Below, piece by piece: positions 44,129 to 54,259 of a stretch of 64,000 nt of DNA. Source of the stretch: Thinopyrum elongatum (lineage: Eukaryota; Streptophyta; Magnoliopsida; Poales; Poaceae). Under the pieces are notes generated by a model, which worked only from the letters and a program-made list of their open reading frames with translations, was not told the DNA's origin and searched no databases. Position 1 is the first letter of the stretch. Each line of letters opens with the position of its first letter. The stretch is from the NCBI GenBank assembly GCA_011799875.1, contig CM022300.1, positions 235,240,807-235,304,806 of the forward strand, written 5' to 3'. Position numbers and translations under genes: made by a program.

Positions 44129-45552
44129 TGATATGTCTCCGTCGTATCTACTTTTTCAAACACTTTTGCTCTTGTTTTGGACTCTAATTTGCATGATTTG
44201 AATGAAACTAACCTGGATTGACGCTGTTTTCAGCAGAACTACCATGGTGTTGTTTTTTATGCAGAAATAAAAGTTCTCGGAATTGGACGAAACTTTTTGG
44301 AGATTTTTTATCGAATAAATAAAAAATACAGGAGCAAAGACCCACTAGAGGGGGGCCACTTGCTACCCCTGAGGCACCAGGGCGTCCCCACCCCCTGGGC
44401 GTGCCCTAGTGGCTGGTGGGGCCCACGAGGCTCTGCTAACCCTAATCTTAAGCCTATACATTCAGATTTCCCGAGAAAAAATAGGAGAGGAAGCTTCATC
44501 ATGTTTCATGATATGGAGCAATCGCCACCTCCTATTCTTCATCGGGAGGCCAGATCTAGAGTCCGTTCGGGGCTCTGGAGAGGGGGATTCGTCGCAATCG
44601 TCATCATCAACCATCCTCCATCACCAATGTCATGATGCTCACCACCAGGTGTGAGTAATTCCTTCTTAGGCATGCTGGACAGTGATGGGTTGGATGAGAT
44701 TTATCATGTAATCGAGTTAGTTTTGTTAGGGCTTGATCCCTAGTATCCACTATGTTCTGAGATTGATGTTGCTATGACTTTGCTATGCTTAATGATTGTC
44801 ACTAGGGCCCGAGTGCCATGATTTCAGATCTGAATTGTTTATGTTTTCACCAATATATTTGTGTTCTTGATCCTATCTTGCAAAATGTATGCACTTATTA
44901 TGTGTTATGATCCGCATACCCCAAGGTGACAATAATTGGGATTCTTTCCGGTGATTACTGTAGTTTGAGGAGTTCATGTATTCACTATGTGTTAATGCTT
45001 TGTTTCGGTTCTCTATTAAAAGGAGGCCTTAATATCCCTTAGTTTCGTAATGAACCTCGCTGCCATGGGAGGGTAGGACAAAAGATGTCATGCAAGTTCT
45101 TACCATAAGCACGTATGACTATATACGGTATACATGCCTACATTACATTGATGAATTGGTGCTAATTTTGTGTCGCCCTAGGTTATAACTATTGCATGAT
45201 AAATGTTATCCAACATAATTATCCATCACTGATCCAATGCCTATGAGTTTTTCACATATTGCTCCTATTAAGTTACTACTGTTGCTGTTGCTACTGTCAC
45301 AATTCCTACAAAACTATTACTGCTATTATTACCGTTACCGTTGCTACTGCTACTACTGCTATCAAACTATCATATTACTGAGCTACTGATCACTCTATTG
45401 TAGATATTTAGTCTCCGGGTGTGGTTGAATTGACAACTCAACTGCTAATACTTGGAAATATTCTTTGGCTCCCCTTGTGTCGAATAAATAAATTTGGGTT
45501 GAATACTGTACCCTTGAAAACTGTTGTGATCCCTTATACTTGTGGATTATCA
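44129..45552 (+). repeat. 5' LTR of GypP
   Basis: Begins TGATATGTCTCCGTCG and ends GTGGATTATCA. It contains a stretch rich in ACT, GCT and GTT triplets at 45275-45365. A degenerate primer site (TGGGTGCCGTTGCCAGGGA, from 45563) follows. Confidence 0.85.
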
Positions 45553-45630
45553 AGACCTTTTTTGGGTGCCGTTGCCAGGGACCATAGCTCTATTTGATGA
45601 GTCACTTGGGATTTATATCTGTTGATCACT

Positions 45631-47038
45631 ATGAAGAATCTTAAAGATGATAGAACCAAGATCGTTCCCTCTAAGACGAGGGAAGGCAAGGAACTGTTAT
45701 CTAGTTCTACACTTGATTCACCTTCTGTTTTGAGTAAGCTTGTGACACCACCACCTGCTATTAATTTTTATATGTCGCAAGTAATTGATGATGAGACTTC
45801 TGCTATGAATGATGCTAGTAATTTTCTTGATGATACTGTGCCACTAGGTGAATTTATTGATGAACAATTTGCTAAAGCTAAAGAATTTGAAAATGCTAAA
45901 ACCGATGAAATTATTGAAACTGAAAATTATGAAACACCCATTCGACCTAGCTCTCCTAGATATGAATTGCCTAAGATACCTGAGGGTTATGTTATGGAAG
46001 GAGAGATAGCGAGAAAATTTCTTGCTTGTAATGATAGAGATGATCTTAAGAAATTACTATGTAAGCTGAAAGAAAAATCCTTGAATGTTAGAATGAAATG
46101 TGATCCTAAGTTTGCTACTTCACCTATCTTTGTTACTTACAAGGATTATGAATTCTCTGTTGATCCAGAGTTAATTACTTTGGTTGAATCTGATCCTTTC
46201 CATGGTTATGAAACTCAAACCATTGTGGCACATCTTTCTAAATTAAATTATATAGCCACCCTATTTGCTCATGAGGAAAAAATTCGCTATTATTATATCC
46301 TCAAGTTATTTCCTTTCTCGTTAAAGGGTGATGCTAAGATATGGTTTAATACTCTTGCTCCTGGTGGTGTGCGTAGTCCCTAGGATATGATATAGTTCTC
46401 TGAAAAATATTTTCCTGCTCATAAGAAACAAGCTGCCTTACAGGAAATATTTAATTTTTTGCAGATTGAAGAAGTGAATCTCCCTCAAGCTTGGGGGAGG
46501 CTTCTCTAATTACTTAATTCTTTGCCTGATCATCCTCTCAACAAAAATGAAATACTTGATATCTTTTATACAGACTAACTGATGCTTCTAGGGACTACCT
46601 AGATAGTTGTGCTGGTTGTGTTTTCAGGGAATGAACTATTGAACAAGCTGAAGAATTATTGAATAATATATTGAAGAATGATAATGATTGGACACTTCCT
46701 GAACCACCACCTAAACCAACTCCAAAGAAGAGGGGTATTCTATTCTATTTCTCAGTCCTGAAGATATGCGAGAGACAAAGAAGTCTATGAAAGAAAAAGG
46801 TATTAAAGCTAAAGATGTTAAGAATTTACCACCCATTGAAGAAGTGCATGGGCATGACATACTGACACAGGTAGTAGAGGTAAATTCTCTTATAAGATTT
46901 GATGAAGGAGATATTCCTTATAATAAACCTGCTAGTCAATGCCTGTATGAATTTGACAAATACATTATTAAGCAAGATCATTTCAATGCGTATGTTATGA
47001 AACAATTGAATTGTAATGCCTACATGATGATTGCTTGA
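45631..47038 (+). pseudogene. GypP gag, N-terminal part
   Basis: ATG 45631. The first 250 codons are open: LDSPSVLSKL near residue 28, a linker, then the capsid-like core (VAHLSKLNYIATLF, LKLFPFSLKGDAKIWFNTL). In-frame TAG at 46381 and further stops up to 46640 break the second half (FSEKYFPAHKKQAALQEI, LPQAWGRLL, LPDHPLNKNEILDIFY). Frame changes near 46600-46760; it then continues KSMKEKGIKAKDVKNLPP at 46780. It would form particles. No zinc knuckle seen. Confidence 0.78.
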
Positions 47039-48435
47039 GTGACTTGTTGTTTCAAATTGGTAATGATGTCAAAGGTGTAGGTAAACATGCTTCCATGGTC
47101 CAAACCCAACTAGAACAAGTTGCTAAATCTCAAAGTGATTTGCTCACTGAAAAGAATAATAATATGAATGATCATGTTATTAGAGTAATGATTAGAGGGG
47201 GTAGAATGACTCAGGAGCCACTTTATCCTAAAGGTCACCCTAAAAGAATTAAACAAGACTCTCAAAGAATTAATGATGATGCACCTAGTCCATCTAAAAA
47301 GAAAAAGAAAAAGAAAAATGATACGACTTCGCATACTTCTAATGAACCTGAGGTAGAAAAACCTTTGGAAGATAGTAATGATGTTTCTATTTCTGATGCT
47401 GAGACACAATCTAGTAATGAACATTCACCTAGTGATAATGATAATGATAATGATGATGTTCATGTGGAGGCTCAACCAGACAACACTATAGAACCTGATA
47501 ATGATGTTGAAATAGAACCCGTTGTTGATCTTGATAACCCACCTTCTAAAAATAAACGTTATGATAAAATAGACTTCATTGCTAGAAAACATGCTAAAGA
47601 AAGAGAACCATGGATTCAGAAACGCATGCCCTTTCCTCCTAAACCATCTAAGAATAAGGATGAGGAAGAATTTGAACGCTTTGCTGAAATGCTTAGGCCA
47701 GTCTTTTTGCGTACTCGTTTAAACGATATTTTGACGATGGCCCCATATGCTAAATATATGAAAGATATTGTCACTAATAAAAGAAAAATACCTGAAGCTG
47801 AAATCTCCACCATGCTTGCTAATTATTCTTTTAAGGATGGAGTAACTAAGAAACTAGGAGATCCAGGAATACCAACTATAGCATGCTCCATTAAAAGAGA
47901 TTATGTAAAAATTGCTTTATGTGATTTGGGAGCCGGTGTTAGTGTTATGCCTTTCTCTTTATATAAAAGACTTGATTTGAATAAACTCACACCTACTGGA
48001 ATATCATTGCAAATGGCTAACAAATCAACTGCCATACCTATCGGTATTTGTGAGGATGTGCCCGTTGTAGTTGCAAATTTTACATTCTTAAAAGACTTTG
48101 TTATTCTTGATATGCCCGAGGACGACAACATGTCGATTATCCTTGGTATACCCTTTTTGAATACTGCAGGGGCTGTTATTGATTGCAACAAAAGCAAGGT
48201 CACTTTTCATATCAATGGTAATGAGCATACGGTGCACTTCCCGAAGAAACAATTTCAAGTAAATGGTATTAATGTTATTTAAAAGACTCCAACAATTACT
48301 ATTGGAAGTTTTCAACTCCCTCTCCCTACTATTAAAAAGAAATATGAAACACTTATTATTGGGGAGATGCATATCCCTGTTGAGGTAACCTGGTGTTATA
48401 GAAAGATTCTTCGGTTTCATGTTACTCGGAAATAG
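47039..48435 (+). pseudogene. GypP gag C-terminus and aspartic protease
   Basis: Open from about 47035 to TAA 48280-48282 and on in frame to TAG 48433-48435. It has a lysine run (SPSKKKKKKKND), an acidic Asn/Asp-rich region, then EEEFERFAEMLRPVFLRTRL and the protease loop LCDLGAGVSVMPFSLY with D-L-G-A, and IILGIPFLNTAGAVIDC. The protease is nearly intact, the best-kept domain of this element. No reverse transcriptase follows. Confidence 0.82.
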
Positions 48436-49160
48436 TTTGTTAATAAGACTTGATCAACCTTATTAATGGATTCTTTTTTAGGGGCATGTGGTCGATGAAT
48501 TTAGTAAGCACAACCTTCTGTACTTATTTTTTGCTCTCTGTTATTTTTAGTTAAATGCAATAAAATGCCATGATTATCCTATTTTCTGAATTATCTGTGC
48601 AATCAACAAATAGCCCAAAAATGTAAGTGCTCAGAATGATGTGAAATTTTAAGATGAATTTTTACAGAATATTTAAGAATTTCTTGCACTGAAAACATCC
48701 CAGGGGGATGCCCCAGGTGCCTTCGAGGCACCAAGGCGCGCCCTGGTGGCTTGTGGGCCCCACAGGGACCCCTCACTTATTCCTTCAGCCCACTTCGTCT
48801 CTTAACTATAGAAAAAATTCTTGGTAGCCCTCTCTCTCGTGCTCTTGCTCCCAAACCTGAGATTTTCAATCTCTTTGCTTGGAGCTCCATTTCCAAAACT
48901 GTTTGGGGGGATTGCTACTTGGTATGAAACTCCTCCATTGCTCCAATTAGTTTTCTGTTCTAGTGGATTATATTTTGCTTAATTAGTTGCTCTTGGTGCT
49001 ACTGAAAATGAGCTTGCATGTTGAATTCTTTGAGTTCCAAGTAGTTTGAATGCTTGATATGGTCTCTAGACATTCATATGAGTAGATGCTATCAATCTTG
49101 TCAAGTTTTATTGACATCATTTTGTGGCCCAAAAATTTCAGAAATTTGTTCATAGGAAAA
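48436..49160 (+). other. GypP noncoding segment where pol would be
   Basis: No RT, RNase H or integrase words in any frame. A GC-rich patch at 48698-48770 (GGCACCAAGGCGCGCCCTGG) resembles part of the element's own LTR (GGCACCAGGGCGCACCC at 52221). Confidence 0.6.
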
Positions 49161-49481
49161 ATGAATTTCTTCCGGGGGAGTTCCTTGAAACGGAACACCA
49201 AGGGAGTCATTGGGGATTCCTCTGACAGGGACCTCAACACTCCGTGTAGGATGGAGGTCCGGCTGTGTGAATGGCCGCACAATGCTTTCATAAACGAAGC
49301 TGGATTCTACCAAAAGTTCATGCGATTCGTTGCAAATGCCAGATTGGCTGACTTCCTCGCAGTGAACATCGTTGCTTACCAGAATGCGTTGGTAGGGGTA
49401 GAGGATGAGGTCCAGGAGTGGGACGCTCAGGTGCCGCTGCCTCAGCACTTTATGGGACCAAATGGCTACAACGGATGGTGA
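49161..49481 (+). CDS. GypP orphan ORF of 106 residues, unknown function
   Basis: ATG 49161 to TGA 49479, uninterrupted. Begins MNFFRGSSLKRNTKGVIG; the middle is MEVRLCEWPHNAFINEAGF, then a helix-rich stretch (ARLADFLAVNIVAYQNALVG), ending in a Gly/Asn-rich tail with GPNGYNGW. No signal peptide, membrane span or known motif seen. It lies at the place of the third ORF of Athila-type elements, between the missing pol and the 3' LTR, and is free of stops while gag is full of them. I do not recognise it. Confidence 0.5.
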   Translation: MNFFRGSSLKRNTKGVIGDSSDRDLNTPCRMEVRLCEWPHNAFINEAGFYQKFMRFVANARLADFLAVNIVAYQNALVGVEDEVQEWDAQVPLPQHFMGPNGYNGW

Positions 49482-50922
49482 TTACCAAGCCAGCCAAAAG
49501 CCTAGGTTTGGGGAGTACGTATTCTCATCGACATTACATTCATGTTCACACATTTCATTCCAGTTGTCGGTGTTCATACTCTTTCATTGTATAATCCATG
49601 TTAGTTTTATTTTTCTCGCTTGCTTCTTGTGTGTTTGAAAAACTTTGAGAAAATCAAAAAATATTTCTCACTTCTTTTTGGTTTTTCTTTCTAGTTTAAA
49701 TTAGTTGTAGTATTAAAAGAAAACCAAAAAAGATTTCCCATTTCTTCTTTTGCTTGTTGGGAGCTTTCCCATGTAAATAGTTTTTCTTATTTTTGTTTTT
49801 CCTTCGTTAATTTGCTTTCTTATGAAAAACTAAAAAACTTCAAAAATATTTCAGTGTGTTTCTCTGAGTCATACTAAGGAGAAGACCATGATGAAAATGT
49901 TGAGTGGCTCTCATTTGCATTATTGTTGATCTAACAAATAGCCCATATTATTTTGTCTTCTCCTTTGAACAAAATGTTTGCAGATTCCAGCTTAATCCAC
50001 GGCACTCTTGCACTATTATTATTTTCATATCGTTCGGCCATGCAAGTGAAAGGCAATAATGACGATATTTGATGAAGTGACTGTGGAAAAGAAAAGCGGG
50101 TATGAACTCAACTTGTTTTTGTTTTTGTAAATATGTTTAACTCAGTATCCATGAATCAAGATATTATGATTAAACATGTTTATGATGATAATTAGAGATT
50201 ATGGTTGCTCATGCCATGCTTAAGTAGCTAGGAGTGGATAATGATTTATCTTGGGTGTCAACATGCATTAAAATGATTATGATGTAGTATGATGATATGG
50301 TATCCTCCTTTGAATGTTTCAAGTGGCTTGACTTGGCACATGTTCACGCATGTAGTTGATTCAAAACCAAAATAGCCTCCACGATATTTATGTTCATGGT
50401 TCTTATATCCTACTCATGCTAGTATTCAATGTTAATTATTCACAATGCATGATTATGACCGTTTTTGCTCTCTACTTGGTCGCTTCTCAATCTATTTGCT
50501 AGCCTTCGCCTGTACTGAGCGGGAATACTGCTTGTGCATCATGACTGGATCTCTTCTACCATAAATTATAATGTTTAGTCGTTGCTTGAACTTTGGAGGT
50601 GCTCCATTTATGTTTTGCGGTCTCAGAAAGGGCTAGCGAGATACCATGTTGTCATATTATATCATGATTGTTTTGACAAAGTGTTTGCATTTGAGATATT
50701 TTATTATTACTCGCTAGTTGATTACGCCATTGATATGAGTGAATATAGTTTCTAAGAGTTACCATTTGCATGGTTAGTCATGATCATTGTTGAAAACCTG
50801 GGTATTATTTAAGCATATATATAGATACAAGAACAAAAGAGTTCGTAAAAGTTTTTCTTTATCACTTTTAGTTTGTCAACTGAATTGCTTGAGGACAAGC
50901 AATGAGTTAAGCTTCGGGGAGT
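49482..50922 (+). other. GypP 3' noncoding region and polypurine tract
   Basis: AT-rich, no coding signal. Ends GCTTCGGGGAGT (50911-50922), the polypurine tract, directly before the LTR. Confidence 0.6.
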
Positions 50923-51110
50923 TGATACGTCTCTGTCGTATCTACTTTTCCAAACAATTTTGCTCTTGTTTTGGACTCTAATTTGCATGATTTGAATGAA
51001 ACTAACCCGGACTGACACTGTTTTCAGCAGAACTACCATGGTGTTCTTTTTTGTGCAGAAATAAAATTTCTCGGAATTGGACAAAACTTTTTGGAGATTT
51101 TTTTATGGAA
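50923..51110 (+). repeat. GypP 3' LTR, first part
   Basis: Begins TGATACGTCTCTGTCG and matches 44129 onward up to TTTATGGAA, where the Helitron starts. Confidence 0.85.
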
Positions 51111-51250
51111 TCTCTACCTAATATTAAAGGGAGGATTGTTTCTCTAGTTTTTTTCGTCATCAGGTCCTTTTGTACGTCAGTTATTTTTTTCGTTCGTCAT
51201 CCATCCTCGCGCTAGACAATCCAACATTAGAAACAGAAAATAAAAAAGGG

Positions 51251-51322
51251 GCACACTGGGGGTCGAACCCCTGATCTTCGTTCCTGTACTACAGAACCAT
51301 AGCCAACTGGGCTAGCTCTCTA
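51251..51322 (-). other. tRNA-like segment in the Helitron
   Basis: On the minus strand TAGCCCAGTTGGCTATGG resembles a tRNA D-arm/A box (AGCC pairs with GGCT) and GGGGTTCGACCCCC resembles a T-arm/B box, with a hairpin GTTCT...GGAAC between them. The acceptor stem and T stem do not pair well and the anticodon is unclear, so it is at most a pseudo-tRNA or SINE-like relic. Confidence 0.35.
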
Positions 51323-51673
51323 TTGTGCTAGAAAACAGATTTAGGTAATATGTACAAACAAATATGTGGATGCTCTATTCTGCGCGTGGGCCAATTCTGG
51401 GCCTGGTCCGCAGTTAGGCTTTTCTTCACATGGGATAGCTTGGGCCGTCGATCGAGACCTACATTGCAGTCGGGCAAAAATTGATGCGATAGTGAGGATC
51501 AAGCTCGTGACCTGCGGCCGGATAACATTAGATTGTTCAACTGACCTATCTTTTCTTTGTGGAAAGAGGTTTTATTTTTTTAAATATAGTTCCACCTTGC
51601 ATCTTTACACATAATAACACCAATTTATATACATATACGAGTTCAAATGAATAAGCCGCCTTAAGAATTAATA

Positions 51674-51678
<5 letters not shown>

Positions 51679-51718
<40 letters not shown>
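51679..51718. repeat. (GA)20 microsatellite
   Basis: Uninterrupted GA dinucleotides inside the Helitron. Confidence 0.95.
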
Positions 51719-51723
<5 letters not shown>

Positions 51724-52165
51724 CAGACTTGGAAAGGATTGCCGGAATTCTTGAGAGATTAATGTAAACAAGAGCATCATATCTTATTTACCCAATTGTT
51801 ATTGTTCAAAATCAATCGTGAGGTACTATGTCAATTATTCGAAGATCTCATCTTCATGAGACTAGCAAAGAGGTAGACTTTAGGAACACTGAGAGATGAG
51901 GCCACTTTTTGAAGTTCACCATCCAATTCAAGCATCATAAAAGATGATCATATGAATTCAAAGGAAAATTAACCTATTAATTCTTTTGAGAAGAATTAAC
52001 CAATTTATCACAAAAAATAGAAATTAATCGGTTTGAAGCTAACCCAATAAAATTGAGGTATATAATATTTTTAAAACCGTATGTTGCTGAAATACTGGAG
52101 CCATGCTTATTAGAAATATGTGATATTGTTTCTCTCCCGTTGCAACGCACGGGCATGTTTGCTAG

Positions 52166-52659
52166 TAAATAAAAAATACTGGAGCAAAGACCCACTGGAG
52201 GGGACCACCTCCTGCCCATGAGGCACCAGGGCGCACCCACCCCCTGGGCGCGCAATGGTGGCTGGTGGGGCCCGTGAGGCTCCGCTGAACATAATCTCAA
52301 TCCTATAAATTCAGATTTCCCGGGAAAAAATATGAGAGGAAGTTTCATCGCGTTTCATGATATGGAGCCGCCGCCACCTCCTGTTCTTCATCAGGAGGCC
52401 AGACCTAGAGTCCATTTGTGGCTTCGGAGAGGGGGATTCGTCGCCATCGTCATCATCAACCATCATACATCACCAATTCCATGATGCTCACCACCGGGTG
52501 TGAGTAATTCCATCATAGGATTGCTGGACGGCGATGGGTTGGATTAGATTTATCATGTAATCGAGTTAGTTTTATTAGGGCTTGATCCCTAGTATCCACT
52601 ATGTTTTGAGATTGATGTTGCTATGACTTTGCTATGCTTAATGCTTGTCACTAGGGCCC
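52166..52659 (+). repeat. GypP 3' LTR, second part
   Basis: TAAATAAAAAATACTGG to CACTAGGGCCC; interrupted at 52660 by GypM. The matching place in the 5' LTR is near 44812, where the sequence goes on GAGTGCCATG. Confidence 0.85.
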
Positions 52660-54259
52660 TGCTTCTTCTTGAGCATGCGTTGGTTTTTCCCTTGAAGAGG
52701 AAAGGGTGATGCAGCAAAGTAGAGATAAGTATTTCCCTCAGTTTGAGAACCAAGGTATCAATCCAGTAGGAGACAACCCACAGATCACCAAATACCTGCA
52801 CAAACAATCAAACAACTTGCACCCAACATGATAAAGGGGTTGTCAATCCTTTCACGGTTATTTGCAAAAGTGAGATCTAATAGGGATAGATAAATGATAA
52901 AGTAAATATTTTCTGTATTTTTGTTTTATAGATCGGAAAGTAAAAGATTGTAAAATAGTAGATCGGAAACTTGTATGATGAAAAGTAGAAGATTATATGA
53001 TGGAAATTAGACCCGGGGGCCATAGGTTTCACTAGAGGCTTCTCTCAAGATAGAAAATAATACGGTGGGTGAACAAATTACTACCGAGCAATTGATAGAA
53101 AAGCGCAAAGTTATGACGATATCTCAGGAAATGATCATGAATATAGGCATCACGTCCGTGTCAAGTAGACCGAAACGATTCTGCATCTACTACTATTACT
53201 CATAACATTCACCGCTATCCAGCATGCATCTAGAGTATTAAGTTCATAAAGAACGGAGTAATGCATTAAGTAAGATGACCTGATCTAGAGGAATTAACTC
53301 AAGCAATATGATGAAAACCCCATCTTTTTATCCTCGATGGCAACAATACAATACGTGCCTTGCTGCCCCTACTGTCACTGGGAAAGGACAATGCAAGATT
53401 GAACCCAAAGCTAAGCACTTCTCCCATTGCAAGGAAAACCAATCTAGTTGGCCAAACCAAACCGATAGTTCGAAGAGAATTACAAAGATATAAAATCATG
53501 CATATAAGAATTCAGAGAAGATTCAAATAATATTCATAGATAAACTGATCATAAATCCACAATTCATCGGATCTCGGCAAACACACCGCAAAAAGTATTA
53601 CATCGAATAGATCTCCAAGAACATCGAGGAGAACATGGTATTGAGAATCAAAGAGAGAGAAGAAGCCATCTAGCTACTAGCTATGGACCCGTAGGTCCGT
53701 GGTAAACTACTCACGCTTCATCGGAAGGGCAATGGTGTTGATGTAGAAGCCCTCCGTGATCAAATCCCCCTCCGGCAGGGTGCCGGAAAAGGTCCCTAGA
53801 TGGGATCTCACGGGTACAGAAGGTTGCGGCGGTGGAGAAGTCTTTTCGTGGATGCCTTTGTTGGTTTGGCGATATTTGGAAATATATAGGCAAAAGAATT
53901 AGGTCAGGAAGTGCATGAGGGGCCCACAAGGGTGGGGGGCGCGCCCTACCCCCCTAGGCGCACCCTCCGTCCTTGTGGCCGCCTCGTGGCTCCTCCGACT
54001 TCACCTCCAAGTCTCCTGGTTTCCTTCTGGTCCAAGAAAAATCATCGCGAAAGTTTCATTCCGTTTGGACTCCGTTTGGTATTCCTTTTCTGCGAAACTC
54101 AAAAACAAGGAAAAAACAGAAACTGGCACTGGGCTCTAGGTTAATAGGTTAGTCCCAAAATTAATATAAAATAGCATATTAATGCATATAAAACAACCAA
54201 AATAGATAATATAATAGCATGGAACAATGAAAAATTATAGATACGTTGGAGACGTATCA
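52660..54259 (-). repeat. 3' LTR of GypM
   Basis: TGCTTCTTCTTGAGC to GGAGACGTATCA, followed by GCATCCCCAAGCTT, which is the polypurine tract on the minus strand (AAGCTTGGGGATGC). Confidence 0.85.

Larger units (their letters stand above)
51111..52165 (+). mobile_element. Non-autonomous Helitron, 1055 bp
   Basis: Starts TCTCTACCTAATATTAAAG and ends CATGTTTGCTAG, inserted between A and T with no target duplication; the LTR resumes with TAAATAAAAAATACTGG exactly as in the 5' LTR. A hairpin with stem CCCGT (52136-52140) and ACGGG (52149-52153) lies 8 bases before the terminal CTAG. These are all the classic marks of a Helitron, and the intact partner LTR proves the empty site. No Rep/helicase is encoded. 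Confidence 0.9.

Noticed and set aside
51251..51322. A functional tRNA gene
   Set aside because: A and B box words are present, but the acceptor and T stems do not pair and the anticodon loop has the wrong size.
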